DNA from: Lineolata rhizophorae
Lineage: Eukaryota; Ascomycota; Dothideomycetes; Lineolatales; Lineolataceae
Direction: 5' to 3'
DNA length: 64,000 nucleotides
Assembly (NCBI GenBank): GCA_010093515.1
Contig: MU001685.1
Location: 351,851 to 415,850 of the forward strand
Shown: positions 33,767 to 43,768 of the stretch, piece by piece
Numbering within the stretch: position 1 is the first letter of the stretch
Layout: every line of letters begins with the position of its first letter
Notes under the pieces: model-generated
What the model saw: only the letters and a program-made list of their open reading frames with translations
Databases searched by the model: none
What the model was told of the DNA's origin: nothing
Program-made: the position numbers and the translations under genes

Positions 33767-35859
33767 GATCCTATTTAAAGTCCGCGCTCGCTGCGTTGGA
33801 CACAGAATGACCGGAAACGGCCTGGCATGATTGGACTGATATGGATTTTCATAATTAAACCCACGCCGGGTGGGTGAGTACGTAAAAGAACTTGTATCAT
33901 ATCTCAGCTCTTCCAACAATCTGAACTTCGGCGGTTTGGCTGCTTTCACCCTCCGCGAAGCGACAAGTTATAGTCCGAACGAATAAGGCTATGGAGAAAT
34001 TCAATGGTTCGTGCGTTCTGGGAATCTTGCTGATGCCGTGGAAAACCGTCACGGTAGACGCAGGACTGCTCCAATATGGACTAATTTTGCCGCGATTCCA
34101 TGGCAAGCCACTCGCGGTGCAGTTGCCCACGGTTGTTACGCATGGGGAAGTGCCGAGGCGATGAGTCAGCCTCACTAACCCAGAGCATGCGACGGTGAAT
34201 TGCGTCAGGCGTCTTCTCGAACCGAACGTCAAACTCTTGAGAGTAAAGGCTGTCAAGAGCTAAGGACGTGTTCAGCTCTCCATGCCAACCTTGGCGGCGA
34301 GGCATCTGACGCGTCCTACAGGCGACAAGGCTATCTTGGCTAGATAAGGCTCGGCTTTGGCGTGCGGTTAGCGGGCTCTTGGGCCTCTCGGCCTTACTAC
34401 GTATGTACGTTTTACTGAGCGCAGCATGGCATGTTGGCGACGCCTTCTCCACAAGGCGGAGACCGTCCCAGAAGGCGGGACACGCGTGGAGCAATCGCAC
34501 CGGGGCATCTGCAAGTCTTCGTTCAGAGGAACTGGCCCGCAAGACAGCGATCTGCCCTGTTTTAGGGGTCGCTGCAGCTGCGGGAGGGCAGATGCGGGAT
34601 CGGGGCGCCCGGCACCGAGTACCGGCGTCAGTGTGGCTTGCATGAGTCTTCGTGTTGGGACTGGGAAGAGGTTTGAAATGCGAAGTGGTGCTCCGCTACG
34701 CGGTGGACCGCGATGGCCGCTCGTCACTGCCACACCGCCTCAAGGTCAGTTGCTCCTGGGCCCTTAAAATTCCCCACGGCCGCACCCTCGCACCCTCGCA
34801 CCCTCGCACCCTCGCATCCAGCCGCCGCTCTCATCACGCTACGTCAGGACCACAGCCAGCGCCAGCGCAACGACGTTGCAGGCGGGGCGGGCGCGGTGCG
34901 GTCATGACTAAGTCAGCTGGCTGGCGAGTTTCTGCATGCAACCGCGAGGCGGCAAAAAGACTAAATTGTTCGAGGCCAGGGATGCGCCCGCCGCGCGCGC
35001 GAAATGCGAGCCTATCAGGCGCGCGGATTTATCGACTGGCCCAGAGGCGGAGTGGGGCGAGGCTGAGCCTGGCGGTAAAAGGGTGTGTGTACAGATGTAC
35101 TCGCTGCATACAATACCAGGCGGCGCGCGGGACGGTCCCGCGAACACCCTGCTTGGAGCGGGAATAATGATGTGATATGGACTCTCGACGGGAAGCCCTC
35201 CCTACGTCGTGGCCGCTCGACGAGTAACGGAGGCGTGTATTTGTCTCCGCGCTGCCCCGTTCTCGATACTATGTATGCAATCTTTGCCCGAACGAACACC
35301 CTCCCCCCTCGGGACACGCCCTCGCGAGCAAGGCAACCCGTTCGCAGCGCGGCCTCGAGTGGCGATCGGCTCTCGCGCGAACGCACCTCCAATACCAAGA
35401 CATCGACTTTTTGTGGACTTGCCCCTCCATTCGTGTCGCGCTTCCTGTCCAGGAAGAAGTGGCTCAGCCCAGCGATCTCCGCTGCACCTACACACGGCCA
35501 CGGCCCCAGCCAACTTCGACCTCGAACTCGCGCGGAGATTGGAATAAGTCCGCCTTAGTACGGCACCAAAACTCTTCATCCTGGTATATTCTTTCTCTGC
35601 TTCGTCAATTCGCCAGCCCACGCCGGTCCGGCATAGCGGGAATATTGCGAATCGGTTCGTGACTTTTTCGAGGATCTTCAACCCTTTCCCTCTTTCTTTC
35701 TCACGTTTTCTTTTTAATTTTCCTCTCCTTCCTTTTTCTGTCCCTTGCCCGCCAACCCAACCGCCAGGCTCTCCATTTTGGCCCGATTTGTAATAAAGTC
35801 ACAACTCGGCGATCGTCCGTTCGCCGCCTCGGCCCACCCCGCTCTGTTCCAACAGATCC
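33767..35859. promoter_or_regulatory. Long upstream region of the Zn2Cys6 factor
   Basis: About 2.1 kb without a supportable gene. Overlapping open frames between 34.3 and 35.7 kb have no domain signal. The final 200 bases are rich in CT (TTTCTTTCTCACG, TTTTCCTCTCC), typical of a fungal core promoter and long 5'UTR. An 8-base minisatellite lies within. Confidence 0.4.
34783..34816 (+). repeat. CACCCTCG minisatellite
   Basis: Four perfect tandem copies of the 8-base unit CACCCTCG plus two bases of a fifth, in intergenic sequence. Confidence 0.9.
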
Positions 35860-38800
35860 ATGGAGAACTCGCCTGCGGCGACGGCCGAAGACACCCCCGG
35901 CAGTGCACCCGCAGGCGCAGCGCATCCCGACGCACAATGGGACACAGCGAGCACGTCGCCGCCCACGCTCGAGGCCGATGACGGGCCGGCATCGGCGTCC
36001 GGCGCCGAGGCCGACGACGACAATGCCGCCGCGACCGCGACGGCGAGGACGGCGGCCGGCGCGCCCAACAGCAAGCCCGCCGCGCCCGTGCAGAAGCGTC
36101 GCAGGGTGACGAGGGCGTGCGACGAGTGCAGGCGCAAGAAGATCAAATGCGACGGCAAGAACCCATGCACGCATTGCACCGTCTACAGCTATGGTGAGTT
36201 GAGCTGAGTTTCGCATCGCGCCGCCGCATGAGACGTCGTCGGTGCTTCGGCACCGAGCGCGTCAGGTGCGAGCAAAGACCCCGGCCCATCGATTGTTCCC
36301 GCTTTGGGCGTTTGCCGAGAGCTCGGGGGCGTGGTGCTGTGATGGTGGAGGAGGCGGTGGAGGTGGTGATGGCGGGGCGAGGAGGCAGGGTAGCTGTGGT
36401 GAGGGGCTAGCTCTCTTTTGGCACTGACGCTTCTTTCGGTGTTCCCGCCGCAACAGAGTGCACGTACGACCAGCCGTCGAATCGCCGCCGCAATGCCGCG
36501 CCGCAGTACGTCGAGGCCCTCGAGACCCGGGTCAGGCGGGCCGACGCGCTGCTGCGTCTGGTGCTGTCGTACCCGATCGACCTCGACGACCCCGACATCG
36601 ACGCGTCGCTGCAGCGCGGAGCGCTCCCTCCGCGCCGGCCCGACCACCAGCGGCCGCCGCCGACCGCGACGGGCGGGCCCGCGAACAGCAGCGGCTCCGA
36701 CGACCAGCTCGAGTCGATGGTGAAGGCGGTCGGCAACCTGGACGTCGACGAGCAGGGCAAGTGGGACTACCACGGCCACTCGTCGGGCCTCAGCTTCATC
36801 CGCCGCATGCGCGAGCAGTTCGGGGACGTCATCAGCGCCGAGGGGAACGCCACCCCGTTCGTCAAGTCTCGCCCCATGTCGCACGTGTTCGACTCGCCCA
36901 AGTCCAACGTCGATTCGCCGCAGGATGTGGTCCCGGGGGCGGACCTGCCGCCGAAGGAGATCGCCCGCCAACTGTGCGACTACGCCATCAACGACGCCAG
37001 TTCCATGCTGCGCATCCTGCATCAGCCGACCTTCTACGCCCAGCTGGACAGGATCTATGATACCCCGCTCGAGCAGTACACGAATGATCAGAATACCTTC
37101 TTGCCCCTGTTCTACGCCGTTCTGTCCCTGGGGTCTCTGTTCACGAAGGATGCTTCGGGCGATACCGAAAACCGTGATTACGAGGATGCGATTGAAGAGG
37201 GGTGAGTTGGATTCATCTGAGTTATGCCCGCCAGAAGGAAGGAGCGTGCATGCTGAGCGGATTGCCTAGGTTTAAATATTTCAAAGCGTCTCGCCAACTA
37301 CTGGACATTGCGGATTGCCGGGATCTCACATCTCTCCAGGCGATATTGTACATGATTTTGTTCCTGCAGTGCTCCGCGAAAATGCCCACGTGCTATTCGT
37401 ACATTGGAGTGGCTCTACGCTCCGCCATCCGCATCGGTTTGCACAGGTCGTTCGACAACAATTTCCACCCAATCGAAGCCGAGCTCCGGAAGCGAGTCTT
37501 CTGGGTCATCCGAAAGCTAGACATCTACATGGGGGCGATGCTCGGCCTGCCAATCACGCTGTGCGACGAAGACATCGATCAGGACTACCCATCTGAGGTC
37601 GACGACGAATTCATCACGGAAGATGGAATATTGCCGATGCCGGACGGCCGCGTCTGCGCAATGGAGGCATTCAACAGCCACACGGATCTGGTGAAGATCC
37701 TCGCCAAAATTGTGCGCGCGATTTATCCCCTCAAGTACGCGGCCGGTATCGGGAAGCAACGAAGTTCGGACGCGACGTACACAATCAGCTACTCCAAGAT
37801 CCGCGAAATCGAGACGGACTTGCGGCAGTGGGAGGAGAGGCTCTCGCCGAAACTGAAGCCCGGCGGCGATGTGCCGGTTCTCATCATGAGGTAGGTCGGA
37901 TGCGAAACGGTGGCGCTGTCCTCAGTGGCTAATCTTGCGCTCCTAAATAGGATCCAACAGCTGCTCAGGATGTCATACGCCCACGCGCAGCTGCTGCTCT
38001 ACCGGCCCTTCCTGCACTACGTTTCCCCCACTCGCAGGTCGAAAGACGGCGACAAGCGAACGTACGCCTGCGCCGCGGCCTGCGTCAGCGTCAGTCGCAA
38101 CATCATCCACATCACGGCCGAGATGAAGAAGCAGTCCCTCCTGGTTGGCGGCTACTGGTATTCCATGTACACGTGCTTCTTCGCCATCCTTTCCCTCGTT
38201 TACTACGTCCTCGAGAACCCGGACAGCTACAACAGCAACGAGATCTTCCGCGACGCGAACATGGGCAAGGAGACGCTGGCGTCACTGTCGAAGCGAAGCA
38301 TGGCGGCCGACCGGTGCTCCGCCACTCTCAAGGTACAGTTTTGAGAACCGTCAACCACGAACGTGATGACCCGTTTTCTAAATGGCGATCGCTCCGCAGG
38401 TATACTTCAAGCGCCTCCCCGAACGCCTCACCCGCAGCCGGCCCCTCGAGCACGCCAAGAAACGCCGCGCCGCCGCATCCCCCTACCCGACGCCGCAATC
38501 CGCGCCGACGCCGCCCGAAGCCTCGCCCACGGCCGCCGCCGGCGACAACGCCCTGCCGCGCATGCCGCCGCGCTCGACGGCCTTTCCGAGCGCCTCCGCT
38601 GCCGCCGCGACCGGCCAGCCCCCATTCGCCGTCGGGCCCGGCATTTCGCCGAGCTTCCCGCTCGAGGCCAAGTTCGCAAGCTCGCCTACGACGCAGACGC
38701 AGCAGCACGCGTTCGATTTTTCCGCGGGGGCGGGGGCGGGAGCGGGGACGGGCGCGGGCGGCACGCCGCCGACGTCGGCGCCGTACCCGGCGGGCGCGGC

Positions 38801-38982
38801 GACGGGCGCGCCGGCCATGGCGCCTTTCGTCCAGGGCCGCGGCCTCGGCCCCGGGCAGCAGGGGTTCGAGCTGGGCGATCTGAACGATCCGAGTTTGACA
38901 GACCTGTCGGCCTTCATGTTTCCGTCCACGGACCCCTTCGCGTATCCGAACCAGCCGATGATGGCGTTCGAGGACGGGTTCG

Positions 38983-39013
<31 letters not shown>

Positions 39014-39611
39014 CAGCAGCGGTGGTGGTGGTGGGGGAGGAGGTGGTGGCAGTGGGCCTGGCAGCGCGAGCGGCAGCGCGAGTCCCTTCGCGGCGACGTT
39101 TAGCCCGCAGCATATGGCGGGTATCGACGCGGGGGCGGTGAGCATGCCGGGACAAGGCGGGGCGATGTTCCGGAGTTCGCCCGAGGGGCGGCAGGGTGTG
39201 TGTGGAGGCGCGTTGGGGGCCGGTAGTGGAGGAGGAGGAGGAGGAGGGGGAAGCGATGGAGGCGGCGGTGGTGGCCGTAGCGGTAATGGTGGCGGTGGTG
39301 ATGTGACGGCCCAGCCGTTCAACCCGATGCTCAATTCGATGCCGATGTACTTGGCGCAAGGATGCGGCGGGCTCCAGAATCACCACCAGGCGGCGCAGAG
39401 GATGGCGGCGGGGCAGCACCAGCAGCAGGGACAGCAGGTGGGTGGCTGTGGTGCTGGCGCGGGTGGGAATGCAGCGTTCGGGCACGGCGGGTTCGCGGGC
39501 GGGCAGGGGGGACCGGGCCACGATGCGTTTGAGGACTTGTTCGCGGGGGAGGAGTGGCCGCCGGGCGTGTTTAGTGAGGGGGTTGGCGGGGGCGGGATGG
39601 GTGGGTTCTGA
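35860..39611 (+). CDS. Zn2Cys6 transcription factor, CLR-1/ClrA-like
   Basis: Five exons (35860-36193, 36457-37201, 37270-37890, 37951-38332, 38400-39611) give 1097 residues. The binuclear zinc cluster spans about residues 87-115, [19 protein letters not shown] followed by [13 protein letters not shown], with all six Cys and a basic run KRRRVTR before it. [19 protein letters not shown] forms the linker/coiled coil. The fungal-specific middle homology region lies at about 310-560: [53 protein letters not shown] and [22 protein letters not shown]. From about 690 on the protein is Pro/Ala/Gly/Gln-rich, with long poly-Gly runs, likely a disordered activation region. The zinc-cluster sequence resembles CLR-1/ClrA, activators of cellulase genes; that subfamily call is from memory and less sure than the class. 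Confidence 0.9.
38981..39050 (+). repeat. GGC/GGT tract encoding poly-Gly in the Zn2Cys6 factor
   Basis: A run of GGC, then GGT and GGA codons encodes two blocks of about ten Gly separated by Ser-Ser. A similar tract lies at about 39225-39300. Such tracts are length-variable. Confidence 0.85.
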
Positions 39612-40885
39612 GGGTGTGAGCTGTTGATGGATGGGCGAGGGTGAGTGGGTGAGCCAGTGGGGTGGGCGGGTGGGGCATGACAAGGGTGCAAGTGAGATGT
39701 GTGAGCGGAAAAGGAGGATCGAAGAAATGTCGCCGGACAAGGACGATTACCAGGGAAAGAAGACGACGATGAAGGACGAAAACGATGTAAAGAGATGCGC
39801 CGGGCTGCCTCTACCAAGCAACGAATGAGGCATATTTGGAAGTTCAAACGGCTAGCATTTTGGAAGGGAGTTTAGAAAGTTTCCCTTACATATCGCACGA
39901 TGCCAGGCTCTACGGTACGTGTGGTTTGGAGCAGACCAGCCGCCTTTCGGAAGGCGTTTGCGGACCGTTTGTCCTGCTGGCTGGTTTGCCGCTGGTGGTG
40001 GTGCCGCTCCTCCCACCAAACACCCTCTCCGCTTTCGGACGCATTTTCGTAAAATTTTCCGGGCAAAATTTTCTCACTCTGGAATTCTTATTCGGATACC
40101 CCGTCTCCATTTATACAGGCTCTTGGAGTGCATGTACCGGCGTACGGTTTCAGCGACTACCATGGAACGGGGTTGGGCCCCGAGGGGGGGGCGGGGGGGC
40201 GCCTTTGATGTAGCAAAAGGAGGAAGTTGGGTGTAGGAGCATTGGAATAAGGTGCTGGGTTTTGTTTGCAACACTATGGTTCTGGCGCCGTGGGATGCGT
40301 GTAGATATGCTGCCTCATACTGTCGCGGGTTAGGAGCGAGGGAATGGGGGGAGGTGGAGCTAGCTGGGTTTCTTTCTTGCCGTCTTGGGAGCTGGCCCGG
40401 GTGTCACGGATTTGATGGGCACCAAGAGAGAAGTGACGGATTGTCGAACACTCGACGGGCGTGTTTGTCCTTTTTGATTTCAGTGCCTTGCCTTTGGACG
40501 GAAAGGCACAGGGGTTCCAAATACGTATCTGTGACATGGGCATTTTCCGTTTTCGTCGGTTAATAAGTTTTGAGGTATGAGACCATGACTAGCCTATCGA
40601 ACATGTATATACAAGCGGAAAAAATGGGTTTGTTGTTCTAGTGGATCGGAGGAGAAGCGCCGCTCGCGCTGTGATTGCACGGTAACGTGTGTATTCTTAG
40701 CGAAAGATATTCGGATATTCGAAACGATGATTTATTTTAGTTCAGCATTTTTAAGGTTTTTGATAATGATAAAAAGGGATTTGTTTGCCCTGATTCTAAT
40801 TTTCCTATAAGCCCTTTTCCGTCTGCTGACCATCCCATGTGCTGGGCACACCATCGTTATCAAGCCTCACTCGACCCCTCGTCGC
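39612..40885. other. Intergenic between two convergent genes
   Basis: 1.27 kb between the stops of the Zn2Cys6 gene and the GST gene. It is GT-rich near 39,620-39,700 and AT-rich near 40,600-40,830. It should hold long 3'UTRs. No gene, tRNA or repeat is supported. Confidence 0.35.
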
Positions 40886-41970
40886 TCACTCCTCCTGCCG
40901 GTCCAACTCCGGATAATGCCGGTAAATGCCATCCCCGTACGCCAGCCTCCTCCCGCTCGCCAGATACTCCTTGATGCCGTCCTCCTCCCTGATGCGCTCG
41001 TGGTGCGCGAACACGGCCGGGAACTCGGCGCGGCGCGCGGCCATCTCCTTGGGGAACGCGTGCATGGTGCCGTCCATGACCTGGAAGAGCGTCGTGTCGG
41101 CGGGCGTGAGCCGGTTCAGGGCCAGGTAGGGCTGCGCGTGCGAGAGGACGCGCGAGAAGTAGCCGAGGCGCTTGGGAAGGCGGTGGACGCGGAAGGCGGT
41201 GGCGGCGCGGAGGGCCTCGGGTTTTTGGTCTGTTGGAGGGGAGGGGAGGGTTAGTTGGGTGGTGCGAGTTGGGGGTGCGGGGAAGGGGGGGGTTCTTTGT
41301 CTCGTCCTCTCCTTTTCTTTCTATTTCATTGTTGTGTTTCCACTTTCCGATATCTATCTATCCATATATATATAGCAAAACGTCGTCGTCTCCTTTTTCG
41401 AATCCATTCTCTGGCCAGCCTCTCCATTTTCCTCGTCGTGGAGTTCCAATTGCAAAATAACGAAACAAAGCTATAAAAAGATCCAAACATACCTTCATAA
41501 TAATCCATGCTCGTGATGGGATGATGGGTATCATGCGCCTCATCGTTCCAATCCAATGCCGTCATGACCAGCTCCGCCACCCACGCCCTCGCGACCTCGT
41601 CCCCCTGGTCCACCATGCCCGTCGCCCACCCCAGATAGCCGAGGATGTTCGCCGTCTGGTACATGAGCAGGTCGCTGCCGTCCTCGGCGCCGGCGCCCTT
41701 GACCCGCAGCGCCGGCGGCGCGAACACGGGCGGATTGCCGTCGCCGTCCCAGCCCGCGGTGTCGGACTGGCAGAGCGCGGCCACGGCGTCGTAGCCCGTG
41801 GGCGACGCGTTGGCCACGTCGGTGTAGGGCGTGCGCGTGGCTTCGAAGACGAGCCGGACGTACTCGCCCCGGCCGGGCAGCACCGGGTGGTAGAGGAGCT
41901 CGTACGCGGGCGTGCTGCCGCTGCGGGTAGTGCGTTGGCGCTTGGTGGAGGGCTCCGACGGGGTGGCCAT
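40886..41970 (-). CDS. Glutathione S-transferase
   Basis: Two exons (41970-41493, 41229-40886) give 273 residues. The N-terminal thioredoxin-like domain begins YELLYHPVLPGRGEYVRLVFEA, where the catalytic Tyr/Ser region is expected, and includes PPVFAPPALRV (cis-Pro context) and LLMYQTANILGYLG, matching the SNAIL/TRAIL-like glutathione contact. The alpha-helical C-terminal domain includes LVMTALDWNDEAHDT, RLGYFSRVLS and LTPADTTLFQVMDG. Fungal sigma-like GSTs of this kind act in detoxification and reductive metabolism. The start chosen is MATPSEPSTKRQR. The frame stays open upstream to another ATG near 42126 that would add a basic, His/Asn-rich leader starting MLIARRFFHLPRPHLR, possibly a mitochondrial form. 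Confidence 0.87.
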
Positions 41971-43768
41971 TGTGGAGTGGGGTCGCGGGGCGTGCGGGGT
42001 AGAGTTGGGGTAGACAAGTTGGCGGCGGTGGCGGTGGTGGTGGTGGTGGTTGTGGTTGTGGTTGTGGTGGTGGTGGTGACGCAGGTGGGGTCGCGGGAGG
42101 TGGAAGAAGCGGCGAGCGATGAGCATGAGCTTGAGGGCAGGCAAGTTAAGAAGGCATCGCCCATGGGCGCGGGGGGCGGATGCCTTCTTATGTGCTCGAG
42201 CATGGATGCCATTGCGAATCAGCGAGCTGCCCCGACGGCCCCACGTTCAAAGCTTACATGCGCAGCCGTGCGGAGTTAAGCCAGGCCGCGAGGCAGCTGG
42301 GGTGAGATGGGGGAGACGGGTCGGCGCAACTGACGCGCGCACGCGTCGGCGGGCGTTGCCCAGCGTCGGCGGGCGGGCGTTGGAGACGCTCGGAGCGACC
42401 CGACACAGGCTCCGGGGAGTATGTATCCCAGCATTTTCCGAGTAGCAGAGCCAGCACGTGGTTATCGAAGGCGGGGGCCTTGTGCGTTTTCCACAGCCAG
42501 CCCTTTTCAGGACGAAGCTGGACTTGTCGTCGCTGCGACCGGGAGATGGACGGAGCAGCGGCTGCTGTCGTGACTGCCGCTGCAGCTCCCCGGCGGAGAT
42601 TCCAAGGCGAACAGAACGGCCAGGCGGCAATTGTCGCTCTTCCGGCGGGAAGACGCAGATGCGTCCGCTTCGGGCGTTTTACAACACTGCGCATCGACAA
42701 CATCGGGCCGGAAGCTGGCCAGGAGAGGACGGGCCGCCGCTGATCGCTTGGTTGAATCTCGAGCTCAGAGCTCCAAGCCCGTCCGCTCCACGAGCTGCCT
42801 CGGGCAATAGAAAATAGACATGCTGCAGTGCCCGCCGCGGACGCCGCCGACTGCGGGTGTTGATATTTGCCACGCCCGCCGCGCTGCCGAGCGTGCGACT
42901 GGCCGTCCGGGGCATGCTCTTCGCACCGTCCACGTTCCGCCCACGAAAATCACGCACGAGGACAAGCCGCTCAGCCCGAACAGCGAGCGCCCGCGGCCGC
43001 GCCCGGGGCGGCGAACGATGCGCGGCGCAAAGGCGCGGCGGCGCAACGCCCAAAGCGACCTGTGCCACCGCCGACCGGCCGCGCTGCAATTGGCGCCCGC
43101 TCCGCGGCCTCGGCGCTGCCGGCGCTGCTTGTCGCCGTTGTTGGACGGGGTCAAGCTGCGGCCTGGCGCGCGTGCGTGCGGCAGCAGCAAAACCGATTCC
43201 TTTCTGGGGACGATGATGGTTCCAGGGCTGTGCTGGCTGGCTGGGCGGCCGGCGCGTTTTTCTTTGGCCTTCCCGTTGCTTGGACGTTTGGCCTTTTGGA
43301 CGTTTCGCGTCGCCCGGCTTGCTGTTTTCCAGCATCACCGGGTTGCCTGCGTGCTGCTTGGCTGCTTCGTCCGACCCTGGCCTTTGCGTCCGTTCGACTC
43401 GCAGATGGCTCCAGCTCGTCCGTCTTCCCTTCCTCCCACGCCCGCCTACGCGAGAGCCGTCTCGAATTCACCTTCTCCCTTCACAACCGCCCACCCGAAC
43501 CCGCCTACACGCCCTTGACGCGCCCCTCAGTATTGGCCCGGTCTGCTCGCAAACCCCCGGTAGTTCACCGTCTTCCTACGCACACGCGCGCACGCCTCAC
43601 CCGCCGTCCAACACCCGACCGGCCGTCCGTCTGCTGCCCCGTCCGCTTCGTCGTGCCCGCCTCCACCGACCTCACCACGACGTCGACCACCGCCGGAACC
43701 GTCGACATCGTCGCCGTAGCCGTCGGCTCTACCCGGCTCTCCGCTATCGACGTCGCTGTCGTCCGCCA
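41971..43768. promoter_or_regulatory. Divergent promoter region, GST / CCCH protein
   Basis: 1.8 kb of GC-rich sequence between divergent start codons. Many overlapping open frames are present on both strands with no domain signal. The part next to 43,400-43,768 is CT/CCG-rich and probably a long 5'UTR of the CCCH gene. Confidence 0.4.
42021..42079 (-). repeat. GTGGTT microsatellite upstream of the GST
   Basis: A run of GGTGGT and GTGGTT units. On the minus strand, in the frame leading into the GST, it would encode a His/Asn tract (five His, then alternating Asn-His, then five His). Confidence 0.85.

Noticed and set aside
34783-34816. CRISPR-like or regulatory array
   Set aside because: It is a simple 8-base minisatellite without spacers, in a eukaryotic genome.
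38328-39740. A 470-residue Arg/Pro/Ala-rich minus-strand frame
   Set aside because: Antisense shadow of the Gly-rich C-terminal exon of the zinc-cluster factor.
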